DNA of 64,000 nucleotides from Malaciobacter molluscorum LMG 25693 (GCF_003544935.1 NZ_CP032098.1:1674001-1738000), one strand, 5' to 3'; positions 34,618 through 44,908 are shown, counted from the stretch's first letter. Notes: a model not told the origin generated them from the sequence alone. Numbers and translations: made by a program.

Positions 34618-35573
34618 TTTAAAATCTCCCAATTAATATCTTTTGTTTTTAAATAATCACAAACTAAATCTTTTTGTGAATCTTCTATATTTATTACTAT
34701 ATTTCCAATGATATGAGTATTAATCTCTTCTAATTTTCCCCAAACAATATTAAAATCAATATCAAGTTTTCTTGCCATAGATGTTATTAAAGATTGATGA
34801 GCACTATCTTTAGGAAAATATATTTTAATATTTACACCATCAGTAGGTACAACTTCATCTTCACCTAAAAAGTGTTTCATCTTTTCATCAGGTTGCAAGA
34901 ACAAATCTTCTGTAACATCAAGTCCAATAATATTACCAAACTCTAAAAGTAATGCTTTTTGAGCAATTTGTTTTACTACTTCCATTTCATGAGTTACTAA
35001 AATAATTGTAATATTCAATTCTTGATTAATCTTTTTTAAAAGATTTAAAATTGAAGTTGTAGTATTTGGATCAAGTGCAGAAGTAGCTTCATCACTTAAT
35101 AAAATATCTGGATCTAAAGTCAAAGCCCTTGCAATTGCAACTCTTTGTTTTTGTCCACCACTTAACTCTTTTGGATAAGATTTTGACTTGTTAGATAATC
35201 CAACTAAATGTAATAAATCATCTACTTTTTTCTTTATTGTAGAATCATCATATCCCCAAATTTCCATAGGTAAAGCTACATTCTCAAATACTGTTTTTCG
35301 TTGAAGTAAAGAAAAGTGTTGAAATATCATACCTATTTTCTTTCTAAATTCATTTAATTCTTTTTTCTTTAGATTCTTAACTTCATGATTATTTACAATT
35401 AAAGAACCTTCTTGATACTCTTCAAGTCCATTTATGCATCTTAATAAAGTAGATTTACCTGCACCACTATGTCCAACGATAGCAAAGATATCACCTTTAT
35501 CAATAGTTAAGTTAATATCATTTAAAACCTTTACATCACCATAGTATTTATTCAGATTTTTAATTTCGACCAA
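34614..35573 (-). CDS. metN: Methionine ABC transporter ATP-binding protein MetN
   Basis: This 319-residue ABC ATPase has Walker A GHSGAGKS (34-41), the LSGGQKQRV signature (about 136-144) and Walker [14 protein letters not shown]. The C-terminal NIL domain (about 240-319) binds methionine to inhibit transport. The gene begins the metNIQ unit. I saw no S-box or T-box in the 104 bp upstream. Its end overlaps metI by 4 bp (ATGA). Confidence 0.96.
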   Translation of the reverse strand: MVEIKNLNKYYGDVKVLNDINLTIDKGDIFAIVGHSGAGKSTLLRCINGLEEYQEGSLIVNNHEVKNLKKKELNEFRKKIGMIFQHFSLLQRKTVFENVALPMEIWGYDDSTIKKKVDDLLHLVGLSNKSKSYPKELSGGQKQRVAIARALTLDPDILLSDEATSALDPNTTTSILNLLKKINQELNITIILVTHEMEVVKQIAQKALLLEFGNIIGLDVTEDLFLQPDEKMKHFLGEDEVVPTDGVNIKIYFPKDSAHQSLITSMARKLDIDFNIVWGKLEEINTHIIGNIVINIEDSQKDLVCDYLKTKDINWEILK

Positions 35574-35677
35574 TAGTAAACCTTATAATATTTTTAAGTT
35601 TGTATAATATAAAAATAGTAATAATAAACCCATTAAATGAAACTTTTTAATAGATTTCTTACTACTTTTTTATTTAA

Positions 35678-36913
35678 TTACTGTTTTTGTTTTCTTAATT
35701 TTCTTATATTTTGTAACATCAAAAGAGAAACAACAAATGCAACACAGAAAAAACCTGCAAAAACATAAAGTGTTTGAGAATAACTTCCTGTTACATCTTT
35801 AACATTTGAGATAATTAAAGGACCTACTAATCCTGCTGCTGCCCATGCAGTTAGAATATAACCGTGAATTGCACCTAACTCTTTTGTTCCAAAAATATCT
35901 CCTATATAAGCTGGTATTGAAGCAAAACCTCCACCATAACAACTCATTATAAAATAAAGTACAACTTGAAAGAGTAAAAGTTCTTTAATATTTGGTAGTG
36001 CATAAAAAGCTATTGCTTGCGTTATAAAAAATATAACATAAACAACAGGTCTTGTTAAAAAATCAGATATACTTGCCCAAAAAATTCTTCCAGCACCATT
36101 AAATACTCCCATTAATCCAACAGCGGCAGCTGCAGCTAATGCACTCATTCCCATTATTTCTTGTAATAAAGGAGAAGCTACTCCAATTATTGCAATTCCA
36201 CAAGTAATATTTAAAAATAACATTATCCATAAACCATAAAATCGAGGAGTTTTAATTGCCTCATCTAAAGTCATACTTGATAAATCTTCTTTAATTTTCT
36301 TTTTACCAGAGTCTAATTTTTTCTTGAATTTTTTAGGTAAATATCCATCTTTTGGTTTTTGTAAATAAATTGCTGAGATAAACATAATTATAAAATAAAC
36401 TGTTCCTAAAATAAAAAATGTATTTGCAATACCAACAGAACTAATTAAAAGTTTAATCGCAGGTCCTGAAATTGCAGATGCAAAACCAAATCCCATTATA
36501 GCTAAACCTGTTGCCATACCTCTTTTATCTGGAAACCATTTTACTAAAGTTGATACAGGTGAAATATATCCAATTCCTAATCCACAACCACCTAATACTC
36601 CATAAAAAAAATAAAGTAAAAGTTTTGATTCCATTAAAATAGCAAGACCAGAACCAGCAGTTCCTATTCCAAATGCAAAAGCAGCAATAGTTGCAGAAAC
36701 TCTTGGACCATTTTTCTCTACAAATTTTCCCATTAAAGCAGCTGATAACCCCAAAAAGAATATTGCAATACTAAATGCTATAGTAACATCAGTTAAATCC
36801 CAATTCATCTGTTTTTGAATAGGTGTTACATATACACTCCATGCATAAACAGAGCCTATACATATATGTACACCAACAGCGGCAAGTGCCATTAACCAAC
36901 GATTTTTCTTCAT
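35678..36913 (-). CDS. OFA-type major facilitator transporter
   Basis: The start at 36913 (MKKNRWLMALAA) has GGGGA 5 bp upstream; an ATG 12 bp earlier has none. The product is about 411 residues with 12 hydrophobic helices. Early segments carry GSVYAWSVYVTPIQKQM, and GGCGLGIGYISPVS is the OFA-family motif. GLVGPLIISNVKDVTG is near the end. OFA members exchange oxalate/formate or carry other monocarboxylates; the substrate here is unknown. A long basic loop (about 190-215) joins the two halves. It stands alone between metN and sstT. Confidence 0.9.
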   Translation of the reverse strand: MKKNRWLMALAAVGVHICIGSVYAWSVYVTPIQKQMNWDLTDVTIAFSIAIFFLGLSAALMGKFVEKNGPRVSATIAAFAFGIGTAGSGLAILMESKLLLYFFYGVLGGCGLGIGYISPVSTLVKWFPDKRGMATGLAIMGFGFASAISGPAIKLLISSVGIANTFFILGTVYFIIMFISAIYLQKPKDGYLPKKFKKKLDSGKKKIKEDLSSMTLDEAIKTPRFYGLWIMLFLNITCGIAIIGVASPLLQEIMGMSALAAAAAVGLMGVFNGAGRIFWASISDFLTRPVVYVIFFITQAIAFYALPNIKELLLFQVVLYFIMSCYGGGFASIPAYIGDIFGTKELGAIHGYILTAWAAAGLVGPLIISNVKDVTGSYSQTLYVFAGFFCVAFVVSLLMLQNIRKLRKQKQ

Positions 36914-37015
36914 CAAATTCCCCATGTGTGTAGTTGTACAGGGATTTTAGCATAAGATTAATAAAATGAAATATCTAAAAAATTTAAGTTTTTAAATTAA
37001 AGTAAAGTAAAGTAT

Positions 37016-37044
37016 TTTATAACTCCTAAAAAAGGAGTTATAAA
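37016..37044 (-). terminator. Hairpin after sstT
   Basis: TTTATAACTCCT pairs with AGGAGTTATAAA across a 5-base loop (12-bp stem). It lies just past the sstT stop on the minus strand. The T-rich tail is only partial. Confidence 0.65.
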
Positions 37045-37047
37045 TAT

Positions 37048-38253
37048 CTACTCTTTTGTAGCGCAACTTGCAGTAAAAATTACATCAGTTGAAGAGTTAA
37101 GTGCAGTTTCTAATGAATCTTGTACAACTCCAATAACAAATCCAATAGCAACAACTTGTAAAGCAACATCATTAGATATTCCGAATAATGAACAAGCTAA
37201 AGGAATTAATAATAAAGAACCACCAGCAACACCAGAAGCTCCACAAGCTGCAAGTGCAGAAACAATACTTAATAAAAGTGCAGTTGGTAAATCTACTGGA
37301 ATTTGTAAAGTATGAACAGCTGCTAAAGTTAAAACTGTAATAGTTACAGCTGCACCTGCCATATTTGTAGTTGCGCCTAAAGGAATAGATACAGAATAAG
37401 TGTTTTCATCTAAATTTAATTTTTTACATAAATTCATATTTACAGGGATATTTGCAGCACTACTTCTTGTAAAAAATGCAGTTACAGCACTCTCTTTAAT
37501 ACAAGTAAAAATTAAAGGAAAAGGATTTGATTTTGTTTTTATAAATACAATAATAGGATTAATGATAAATGCAATAAAAAGCATAGTCCCAACTAATAAT
37601 AGTAAAATTCTTCCATAACTAAATAGTGCATCAAAACCAGTTTTTGCAAATGTGTTTGCAACTAAACCAAAAATACCAAAAGGAGCAAGTCTAATTATAA
37701 ACTGAACAATTTTAGTAATTCCTGTTGAAATATCAAAAAATACATTTTTTGTGTCTTCATTACTATAATGCATGGCTACACCAATTGCAATTGCCCAAAC
37801 TAAGATTCCTATAAAATTACCTGTTTGTAATGCATGAATTGGATTATCAACCATATTAAATAAAACAGATTTTAAAACAGAAATAACACTATCTGGTGGT
37901 GTAGTAGCAACATTTGCAGCATCAGGTAAAACTAAAGCGATTGGAAAAATAAAACTAGCAATAACTGCTGTTAAAGCAGCTAAAAATGTACCAATTAAAT
38001 ATAAAATAATTATAGGTTTAATTTTTGTTTGTACACCCATCTCTTTTGTTGCAATTGCTGTAGATACTAAAACAAAAACTAAAATAGGTGCAATTGCTTT
38101 TAAAGCACCAACAAAAAGTGTTCCTAAAATAGAAACAGCATTTGCAAAGTCTTTAGAAATATATCCTGCTAATACACCTAATACAATTCCAATTAGAATT
38201 TGTAAAACTAAATTACCATTAAAAAACTTGTAAGCTAAACTATCTTTACGCAT
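37048..38253 (-). CDS. sstT: Serine/threonine:sodium symporter SstT
   Basis: This 401-residue DAACS-family transporter has the SstT marker [20 protein letters not shown], the [16 protein letters not shown] helical segment and [20 protein letters not shown]. It imports L-serine and L-threonine with Na+. The family is otherwise close to the dicarboxylate symporter at 24248, but sequence motifs differ enough to separate them. The upstream region holds a 22-bp perfect palindrome that may be an operator. It is followed by a hairpin. Confidence 0.93.
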   Translation of the reverse strand: MRKDSLAYKFFNGNLVLQILIGIVLGVLAGYISKDFANAVSILGTLFVGALKAIAPILVFVLVSTAIATKEMGVQTKIKPIIILYLIGTFLAALTAVIASFIFPIALVLPDAANVATTPPDSVISVLKSVLFNMVDNPIHALQTGNFIGILVWAIAIGVAMHYSNEDTKNVFFDISTGITKIVQFIIRLAPFGIFGLVANTFAKTGFDALFSYGRILLLLVGTMLFIAFIINPIIVFIKTKSNPFPLIFTCIKESAVTAFFTRSSAANIPVNMNLCKKLNLDENTYSVSIPLGATTNMAGAAVTITVLTLAAVHTLQIPVDLPTALLLSIVSALAACGASGVAGGSLLLIPLACSLFGISNDVALQVVAIGFVIGVVQDSLETALNSSTDVIFTASCATKE

Positions 38254-38456
38254 AATAATCCTATTCTGATATAAATAATTTTTATCTATATTTGATTTTT
38301 AAAGGTAAAAAGTATATCCAATTTTTATTTTAATTCTAGAATTAAAATCATTTTTATCTTATTTTTTATAAAAAATGACATATTTCAAACAAAAAGCGAT
38401 GAAATCATAATGTAACTATAAAAATATATAATTAAAAAAATAAAAAGGAGGTAATT
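38254..38456. promoter_or_regulatory. Divergent control region with a 22-bp perfect palindrome
   Basis: The palindrome ATTTTAATTCT/AGAATTAAAAT lies at 38327-38348, between sstT (minus) and a small ORF (plus). It is a candidate operator for a dimeric regulator. AT-rich promoter-like sequence surrounds it; no gene is seen on either strand in this part. Confidence 0.5.
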
Positions 38457-38570
38457 ATGTTAAAGGTTAGTTTGTCTTTTATTGCTATAAGCATAATGTT
38501 TACAATTAGTGCTGTTTCAACTTTTATAAAAGAGTATATTTTTTCTTCAAATGCAAAAATAGCTTCATAG
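38457..38570 (+). CDS. 37-residue predicted membrane peptide
   Basis: This small frame (MLKVSLSFIAISIMFTIS, then AVSTFIKEYIFSSNAKIAS) has a near-perfect ribosome binding site, AAGGAGG 7 bp before its ATG, and ends at a TAG inside a 12-bp-stem hairpin. The first 20 residues form one hydrophobic helix; the rest is polar with Lys and Glu. Single-helix peptides of this kind often bind and adjust larger membrane complexes; no partner is visible. It is below the length at which most gene finders report genes. Conservation in related genomes would decide whether it is real. Confidence 0.72.
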   Translation: MLKVSLSFIAISIMFTISAVSTFIKEYIFSSNAKIAS

Positions 38571-38585
38571 ATGCTATGAAGCTAT
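38559..38585 (+). terminator. Hairpin terminating the small ORF
   Basis: ATAGCTTCATAG pairs with CTATGAAGCTAT (12 bp, 3-base loop), overlapping the TAG stop of the small ORF. It lies just before a convergent gene, so it may act in both directions. Confidence 0.7.
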
Positions 38586-38596
38586 CATAAATCAAT

Positions 38597-39499
38597 CTAC
38601 ATTTTTTTAAAAATCATATTTTTTAAACTTTTCTCATCATTAATAGAAGGAAATCTTTCTGAATTATTCAATCTTTTTATATATTTAAAATCTTTTGCAA
38701 ATTCTAAAAATAATTTTTTAATAAAATTTGTATCAAGTTCTGGTGCATTTAATGCACTTAAAATAATACAATCATTAGAAGATAAGCAGAATAACCTTTT
38801 TACTATCTTTTCATAATCTTTTGTTGCTGCAAAACTTCCTTTTTGAAAAGATGGAGGATCAATAATAATTAAATCATATGGACCTAATTTTTTTATTTTA
38901 TTCCATGATTTTAAAATATTATGAGGTAAAAATTTCACTTTTTTAGTATCTAAGTTATTTATAAGATGATTCTGCCTTCCAAGTGAGAGCGCATTTTTAG
39001 CCATATCTATATTCACAACCTCTTTTGCACCACCTGCAATTGCACAAACACTAAAAGAGCAAGTATAAGAAAAAAGATTTAATACTTTTTTATCTTTTGC
39101 ATTTTTATAAACAAACTCTCTTCCTTTTTTCATATCTGCAAAAAAGCCAATATTTTTATTAGAAAAATTCAATTGATATTTTAAACCATTTTCTATTGCA
39201 AAAACACAAGAGTCAAGTTTACCTTCTAAAATAATATTTTTATTTTCATACCTTCTTTGAAGAATTAATACTTTAAAGTTATATTCTTTATAAATATATC
39301 TTAAAAAATTAATAATCTCATTTTCAATACTCTCTTTTTGCTTTTCAAATATTATTGCAAAAAGTACCTCATCAATAGAATCTATTGTTAAAAAATTATA
39401 ATATTTATAAAAATTTCCTCTACCATGAAATAATCTTTCATATTCATTTGTTCTATTTTCTAAATTTTGTTTAACAACTTGTTCTAAAAATTCTATCAA
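38597..39499 (-). CDS. RlmI-like class I SAM-dependent RNA methyltransferase
   Basis: This 300-residue protein has an N-terminal region with GRGNFYKYYNF. The Rossmann methyltransferase domain has FFADMKKGREFVY, VLNLFSYTCSFSV (SAM binding), VNIDMAKNALSLG and the catalytic DPPSFQKGSF. Such enzymes methylate 23S rRNA (for example cytosine-1962 by RlmI), and the DPPSF motif is common to RlmI/RlmK. The PUA domain of RlmI is not evident in the N-terminal part. Its ATG overlaps the greB stop by 4 bp. Confidence 0.87.
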   Translation of the reverse strand: MIEFLEQVVKQNLENRTNEYERLFHGRGNFYKYYNFLTIDSIDEVLFAIIFEKQKESIENEIINFLRYIYKEYNFKVLILQRRYENKNIILEGKLDSCVFAIENGLKYQLNFSNKNIGFFADMKKGREFVYKNAKDKKVLNLFSYTCSFSVCAIAGGAKEVVNIDMAKNALSLGRQNHLINNLDTKKVKFLPHNILKSWNKIKKLGPYDLIIIDPPSFQKGSFAATKDYEKIVKRLFCLSSNDCIILSALNAPELDTNFIKKLFLEFAKDFKYIKRLNNSERFPSINDEKSLKNMIFKKM

Positions 39500-39999
39500 T
39501 CTAATACCTTTATATCTTTTAAATTAAAATCAAATTTTTCAATATTTATAACTTCATATTCAAATAATTTATCATTTATAAAAAGTTCAATTTCATCATC
39601 AATTGATTTTCCAAGTAGTTTTTTTCCTAATGGAGATTTATTTGATATAAAATTATATTTTGGATTTGTTTCATATGTACCTACAATAGTAAACTCTTTT
39701 TGCTCTTCTAATTCTAAATCAAATAGAGTTACTCTACTTCCAAAATTAACTTTATTATGAGGAATTTCATCTATATTTATAACATTACTATTTTTTATTA
39801 TTTTATCAAGAAATCTTAATCTTTTATCAATATTTCGTATTTGTTCTTTTGCACTTATATATTCAGCATTTTCACTTCTATCACCAAATTGTGCAGCTAT
39901 TTCTTTTTCTTTTATCCAATGTGGTTTTTCAACTTTTAATAGATGATTAAATTCATCCACAAACTTTCTAAAGCCATGTTCTGTAATTAATTCTTTCAT
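39496..39999 (-). CDS. greB: GreA/GreB-family transcription elongation factor, GreB-like
   Basis: This 167-residue protein has an N-terminal coiled coil (about 8-80, with EIAAQFGDRSENAEYISAKEQIR). The acidic tip DRSENAEY inserts into the RNA polymerase channel. A C-terminal FKBP-like domain contains NFGSRVTLFDLE and SPLGKKLLGKSIDDEIEL. GreB rescues backtracked polymerase. The start ATG 39999 is just before an AT-rich gap. Its greB identity over greA is moderately sure. The end overlaps the methyltransferase gene. Confidence 0.9.
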   Translation of the reverse strand: MKELITEHGFRKFVDEFNHLLKVEKPHWIKEKEIAAQFGDRSENAEYISAKEQIRNIDKRLRFLDKIIKNSNVINIDEIPHNKVNFGSRVTLFDLELEEQKEFTIVGTYETNPKYNFISNKSPLGKKLLGKSIDDEIELFINDKLFEYEVINIEKFDFNLKDIKVLD

Positions 40000-40049
40000 A
40001 AAAAGATTATATCTAATTTGAGCAAAATTGCATTTATATTAATAAAGTA

Positions 40050-40078
40050 AGTAAAAGAGTAAAAATACCTCTTTTACT
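40050..40078. terminator. Terminator between torA and greB
   Basis: AGTAAAAGAG pairs with CTCTTTTACT across a 9-base loop, followed by T-rich sequence on both strands; torA ends 9 bp away. Confidence 0.8.
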
Positions 40079-40086
40079 CTTTTTTA

Positions 40087-42582
40087 TTATGAAGGTTGTT
40101 TAAAAATAGTTAAATCTGGAGCTTTTTTTGTATATTTTTCAATATTAACTAATGCAGTATTTGAACTATTACCATTTGCTAGTTTTGAAGTTGGAATATC
40201 TTTTGTCAAAATATTTACAGAACCATTTATACATAAACTATTTTTTTGTGCTTTATCTAAAGGATTATACCAAGCACCTTCTTGAACTCTAACAACTCCT
40301 TTTTTTAAGTTATTAGTTACAATTGCACCAGCTAAAATTTCACCTCTTTTATTAAAAACTCTTACTACATCGCCATTTTTAATACCTTTTGCTTTTGCAT
40401 CTTCTGTATTAATCCATATTGGCTCTCTATTTGAAATTGCATATTTATCTCTTAATGAAGTATTATTTAATTGAGAATGAAGTCTATGTCTAGGATGAGG
40501 AGAGATTAAAGCAAATTCTGCTTTTTTATCTTTCATTCCTAACCACTCACTAGGTTCAAACCAAGTAGGATGTGCTTTACAATCATCATAATTCATTTTT
40601 TCAATAGTTTTAGAATATATTTCAATTTTACCTGATGGTGTTCCTAATGGATTTAAGATAGGATCTTCTCTAAAATCAGAATATCTTACAAATTGTGTAT
40701 TTTCAAATGGTGCTTCAAAAGTAATTGGTTTATTTGCTTTCCAAAAATCTTTAAACTTAGGGATTTTTAAATTCATTTTTAGTGTTTGATTATATGCTTG
40801 ATTATAGAACTCTTCTATCCATTGAATATCTGTTTTATTTTGAGTAAATTTATCAAATACATTAAACTCTTTTGCTAAATCACTAAAAATTTGATAATCA
40901 TCTTTTGCTTCAAATTGTTTTTTAACTGCTTGTTTCATAGGAACTATATTTAAATTTGAATAATCCCCTGTCATTGTAATATCATTTCTTTCATAACTTG
41001 TAGTTGTAGGCATAACAATATCTGCCATTCTTGCAGTTGGTGTCCAAAAAATTTCATTTACTACAATTGTTCTAGGTTTTTTCCAAGCTTTTATTAATGT
41101 ATTTATATCTTGATGATGAGAAAAAGGATTTCCACCAACCCAATAAATAAAATCAATTTCAGGATAAGTTACTTTCTTACCATTAAAATCCAATTTTTTC
41201 CCAGGATTTAATAATGCATCAGCTATTCTAGCCACAGGGAATGCATATTTTGCTGCATTCTCTAACCAAGATGAACCACCTGTATATTTTTTTGAAACTT
41301 CAATATTTGAAGTCATTCCTCCAATAATTGCGCCTTTTGTTGTAGGAACTCCACCATTTGAATAGTGATAAGATAATCCAAATCCACCTCCAGGAAGTCC
41401 AATTTGACCTATTACACTAGCTAGAGTTACTAACATCCAATGAGGTTGTTCTCCATGATGAGCTCTTTGCATTCCCCATCCAGACATAAACATAGTTCTA
41501 TTATCATAAAATAAATTTGCTAACTCTTTTATAGTTTTTTCATCAATACCACAAATTTTAGAAGCCCAAGCTGCATCTTTTACAATTTTGTCTTCTTTTC
41601 CATATAGATAATCTTTAAACTTTTCAAAACCTTCTGTATATTCACTTAAAAAAGATTCATCATATTTTTTAGCTTCAAGTAAAGTATGAACCATACCCAT
41701 CATCATTGAAACATCAGTATTAGGAATAGGAGCAATCCATCTTGCATCTAAATATTCACAAGTTTCTGTTTTATATGGATCAATACAAATTATTTTTTTA
41801 CCTGATTTTTTTAATTTCTCAAAATATTTAAATCCATTTTCATCTGTTGAACTCCATGCAATTTTCAACGTTGTTAATGGATTTGCTCCCCATATAACTA
41901 CAACTTTTGAATGTTCTAACACAACAGGCCATGAAGTTTGCTGTTCATAAACTTCTATTGTTCCAAGTACATGTGGCATAATAACTTGAGATGCACCAGT
42001 AGAATAATCACCAACTGTTCCAACAAATCCACCAGTTGCTGTCATAAACCTATGAAGAAGAACTCTTGAGTTATGCATATTTCCACTACTTTTCCATCCA
42101 TAACTACCTGCAAAAACTCCTTTTGTACCTTTTTCTTTTCTTGTTTTTTTAAGCTCTTTTGCTATTAATTTTATTGCTTTTTCATAAGATACCCTAACCC
42201 ATTTATCATTTCCTCTTAGATCTCTTTTAGGATCATCTGGATTATCTAAATATGATTTTCTAACCATTGGGTATTTTATTCTATCTTTTGCATAAATTAA
42301 ATCATCTGTATAATATTGTAAAGAATTTTTTATATCTGATGTTTTTTGATAAGGTTCTGATTTTATTACTTTTGAATTCTTTATTGTAAGTTTTAACATA
42401 CCCCAGTGAGCTGCTGTTAATACTTCTCCATTTTTAACTAATGAAGTAGAAAAACTTGATATTGTACTTGCTAAAAGTTCTGCTCTATTTGTAATACTAT
42501 CTAAGAATGGAACTGCTGTAAATAGTGCTGCTATTTTTATAAAACTTCTTCTATTTTGATTTATATTTTTCATGTTATTCAC
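40087..42582 (-). CDS. torA: Molybdopterin TMAO/DMSO-type reductase (TorA-like)
   Basis: This 831-residue periplasmic molybdoenzyme has a twin-arginine signal (NRRSFIKIAALF, about 9-20). Cofactor-binding motifs include SYGWKSSGNMHNSRV, GDYSTGASQVIMPHVLG (Ser ligand of Mo), WGMQRAHHGEQPHWM and the C-terminal HPRHRLHSQLNNTSL. No N-terminal [4Fe-4S] cysteines are present, as in TorA. It reduces TMAO or related N/S-oxides using electrons from the paired cytochrome. No TorD chaperone is seen nearby. It is 8 bp overlapping with the upstream cytochrome gene. Confidence 0.92.
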   Translation of the reverse strand: MNNMKNINQNRRSFIKIAALFTAVPFLDSITNRAELLASTISSFSTSLVKNGEVLTAAHWGMLKLTIKNSKVIKSEPYQKTSDIKNSLQYYTDDLIYAKDRIKYPMVRKSYLDNPDDPKRDLRGNDKWVRVSYEKAIKLIAKELKKTRKEKGTKGVFAGSYGWKSSGNMHNSRVLLHRFMTATGGFVGTVGDYSTGASQVIMPHVLGTIEVYEQQTSWPVVLEHSKVVVIWGANPLTTLKIAWSSTDENGFKYFEKLKKSGKKIICIDPYKTETCEYLDARWIAPIPNTDVSMMMGMVHTLLEAKKYDESFLSEYTEGFEKFKDYLYGKEDKIVKDAAWASKICGIDEKTIKELANLFYDNRTMFMSGWGMQRAHHGEQPHWMLVTLASVIGQIGLPGGGFGLSYHYSNGGVPTTKGAIIGGMTSNIEVSKKYTGGSSWLENAAKYAFPVARIADALLNPGKKLDFNGKKVTYPEIDFIYWVGGNPFSHHQDINTLIKAWKKPRTIVVNEIFWTPTARMADIVMPTTTSYERNDITMTGDYSNLNIVPMKQAVKKQFEAKDDYQIFSDLAKEFNVFDKFTQNKTDIQWIEEFYNQAYNQTLKMNLKIPKFKDFWKANKPITFEAPFENTQFVRYSDFREDPILNPLGTPSGKIEIYSKTIEKMNYDDCKAHPTWFEPSEWLGMKDKKAEFALISPHPRHRLHSQLNNTSLRDKYAISNREPIWINTEDAKAKGIKNGDVVRVFNKRGEILAGAIVTNNLKKGVVRVQEGAWYNPLDKAQKNSLCINGSVNILTKDIPTSKLANGNSSNTALVNIEKYTKKAPDLTIFKQPS

Positions 42583-43162
42583 CTTTCATATCTTTTGCAT
42601 GTTTTTGTAAATATTGTGTTACTAAGTATCTATCCATTTTAGGAATTGCTGTTCTATCAACCATTGCTTTAAACATACTAGGCCATTGATTTGCAGTAAA
42701 TTCTCTTACTGGATGTGCAGGATGACAAATTGCACAATTATTTTTAAATAACTCTTGTGCTTTTGAATATAAAGAGTCCAAATCTTTAGTAAGGTTATTA
42801 TCTTTTGTATAAGCAGTTAAAATTACTTTTGACCACTTTACACCATCTAATGCTTTTTCAGTAGATATTTTTTTAATATCAAATTTTGCACTTTTACTAA
42901 GTCCTGCAACTAATATTCTTTTTTCTTTAACAAAATATATAGCATTAGAAACACCCTCTTTCATATATCCTTCAACTTGAATTTTAATTTTTCCATTGTT
43001 TTTTTCTAAAATAGTTACTTTTGAAGTAGGAAGAAGTCTTCCTTTAACTGCGTCACTGGTAGAGTTCTCAAACAAATTTTTTACAGTACTTGTGTACATA
43101 TTTTCATTTGCAAATAATGATATACTAAAAAATAATACCATTAAAAATACATTTTTTTTCAT
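42575..43162 (-). CDS. Mono-haem c-type cytochrome partner of TorA
   Basis: This 195-residue periplasmic protein has a signal peptide (about 1-18) and one haem-binding CAICH (about 142-146) followed by PAHPVREF. A possible Met ligand lies near the end (IPKMDRYLV). The first 120 residues form a separate beta-rich domain. In C. jejuni a similar small cytochrome gene precedes a TorA homologue. It is the likely electron donor to TorA. The gene overlaps torA by 8 bp, consistent with co-translation. Confidence 0.9.
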   Translation of the reverse strand: MKKNVFLMVLFFSISLFANENMYTSTVKNLFENSTSDAVKGRLLPTSKVTILEKNNGKIKIQVEGYMKEGVSNAIYFVKEKRILVAGLSKSAKFDIKKISTEKALDGVKWSKVILTAYTKDNNLTKDLDSLYSKAQELFKNNCAICHPAHPVREFTANQWPSMFKAMVDRTAIPKMDRYLVTQYLQKHAKDMKGE

Positions 43163-43255
43163 AAATCTCCTTTTCCCTTTTAGTCATAATTAAATTATAA
43201 GAGAAATAAGAGTTTAAATAATTGGAAAAATGTAGCAAAAAAATGGCAAAAATTT

Positions 43256-44908
43256 CTATTTTACCTTTACAGTAAATAAAGCCCCATCTTTTATATTTTT
43301 TACACTTACAAAACCTTGCATATTATCTTCTATAATAGTTTTTGTCATATAAAGGCCAATACCTGTACCTTGTTTTGCATGTTTTGTAGTAAAATATGGC
43401 TCAAAAATTATATTTTTATCATCTAAATATATTCCACCAGCGTTATCATATATTTTTATTACAGTAAATTTTTTTCCTACTTTTATACTTATTTTTATCA
43501 ATGGATTTTTTATTCTTCTTGATACTAAAACATCTTGTGCATTTGATATAATATTTAAAATAGCATGTGAAAATTCACTAGAATATCCATAAATTATATT
43601 ATCTTCTTGTACATCAAATAATAATTTAATTCTATTATTGTGTAAAGAAGCACTTATAATAGAAATAGCTTTTTTACAAGATTGTAATATTGAAAAGTCA
43701 TTTTTTGATTTTGTAGGTTTAAAAAAGTTCTGAAAATCATTAATTGTATTTGACATATGTTGAGTTATTGTATTACAACTTCTAATACTTTCTAAAAGAT
43801 GATCTTTTTGTAAATCACTATACTTACTTATTGTTTCAAGTTCCATAAGTATTGCATTTATCTCACTTAAAGGTTGTCTCCATTGATGTGCAATATTTCC
43901 AATCATTTCTCCCATTGCAGCAAGTTTTGATTGTTGCATCATAAGTTTTTCTTGATTTGTTCTATGTTTTATCTCTTTTTGGATTTGATTTTCTAGACTA
44001 TCAATGGCTTCATTCATTACATTTTTTAAAGTATTTAACTCTTTTGATTTTCCCTCTTTTATTACTCGTTTTCCTAAATAGCCTTGCTTTAAACTATTTA
44101 ATGTATTTGTTGCTTCTTTAATAAGTTCATAATCATCATTTAAATTATCTTTTATTTGTTTTACTTTCTCATTTATTGCCGTACTCATCAAACCTAATTC
44201 ATCATTACTTTTAATATTTATATTTAGTGGATTTTTATAATCTGTTGGATTTTTCAAATAATCAAAAAAATTACTCAAACCTTTTTGTACAGTTTCAATA
44301 TCTTTTACTAACTTCATCATAACAGTAAAATCAAGTAATAAACCAATTAGCCCAATAGTTAAAACACCAAAAATTAAATATAAATTATTTTTATCAATTC
44401 TTTTCTTTAAATACGCAATATTTTTTTCAGAACTATCTAATTTTTGTGATTGTAATTTTTTTAATTTATCAATCAATATATAAAATTTTTTTCTTTCTAT
44501 TGTGGAAGTATTAAAAAGAGCATCTTTGTTATCTGATTTTAATGAATAATTTATAGTTTGCAAAGCTATATTTTTATAATCATCCCAATATTTATTATTT
44601 ATATTTATTTTTACTAAAAATTTTTCATCTAAATTATTCATTATAGAAATTATTTTTTTATTTATCTGCTTTTTATATTTTATATTAGGCGATATAACTA
44701 AAGATAAAATCATCTCTCTTAAGGTAAATAAGTCTTCAATATAAAAGGATTGTATTTTTTGAGTATCTTGAAAATTAATAATTATACTATTTGAATTTCT
44801 TAAACTATCTTGATTTATTTTAAAAGCTAACCAAGTAATAAAAAATATAGAAATTAGAATACTTACGGCTAATATAAGAAATTTTTGTCTTATTTTTAGA
44901 TTATTCAT
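43256..44908 (-). CDS. Membrane sensor histidine kinase beside torA
   Basis: This 550-residue protein has TM1 (about 10-28), a periplasmic sensor region of about 145 residues, TM2 (about 175-195) and HAMP-like linker segments (about 200-300). A HisKA box GNIAHQWRQPLSEIN follows (phospho-His341). The HATPase domain has the G1 box DNAGGIYL and the G2 box KQGTGIGLYMTKT. The H-box is typical of Campylobacterota. It is 30 bp after the response-regulator gene and 93 bp before the cytochrome. Control of torA by this pair is plausible from position; there is no TorT-like partner, so the signal is unknown. Confidence 0.9.
   Translation of the reverse strand: MNNLKIRQKFLILAVSILISIFFITWLAFKINQDSLRNSNSIIINFQDTQKIQSFYIEDLFTLREMILSLVISPNIKYKKQINKKIISIMNNLDEKFLVKININNKYWDDYKNIALQTINYSLKSDNKDALFNTSTIERKKFYILIDKLKKLQSQKLDSSEKNIAYLKKRIDKNNLYLIFGVLTIGLIGLLLDFTVMMKLVKDIETVQKGLSNFFDYLKNPTDYKNPLNINIKSNDELGLMSTAINEKVKQIKDNLNDDYELIKEATNTLNSLKQGYLGKRVIKEGKSKELNTLKNVMNEAIDSLENQIQKEIKHRTNQEKLMMQQSKLAAMGEMIGNIAHQWRQPLSEINAILMELETISKYSDLQKDHLLESIRSCNTITQHMSNTINDFQNFFKPTKSKNDFSILQSCKKAISIISASLHNNRIKLLFDVQEDNIIYGYSSEFSHAILNIISNAQDVLVSRRIKNPLIKISIKVGKKFTVIKIYDNAGGIYLDDKNIIFEPYFTTKHAKQGTGIGLYMTKTIIEDNMQGFVSVKNIKDGALFTVKVK

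Noticed and set aside
35574-35677. Methionine riboswitch upstream of metN
   Set aside because: The 104-bp gap shows no S-box-type conserved core or paired helices that I can recognise.
37001-37015. Tandem AAAGT-like repeats before the sstT hairpin
   Set aside because: Only three short copies in AT-rich sequence; no other sign of function.
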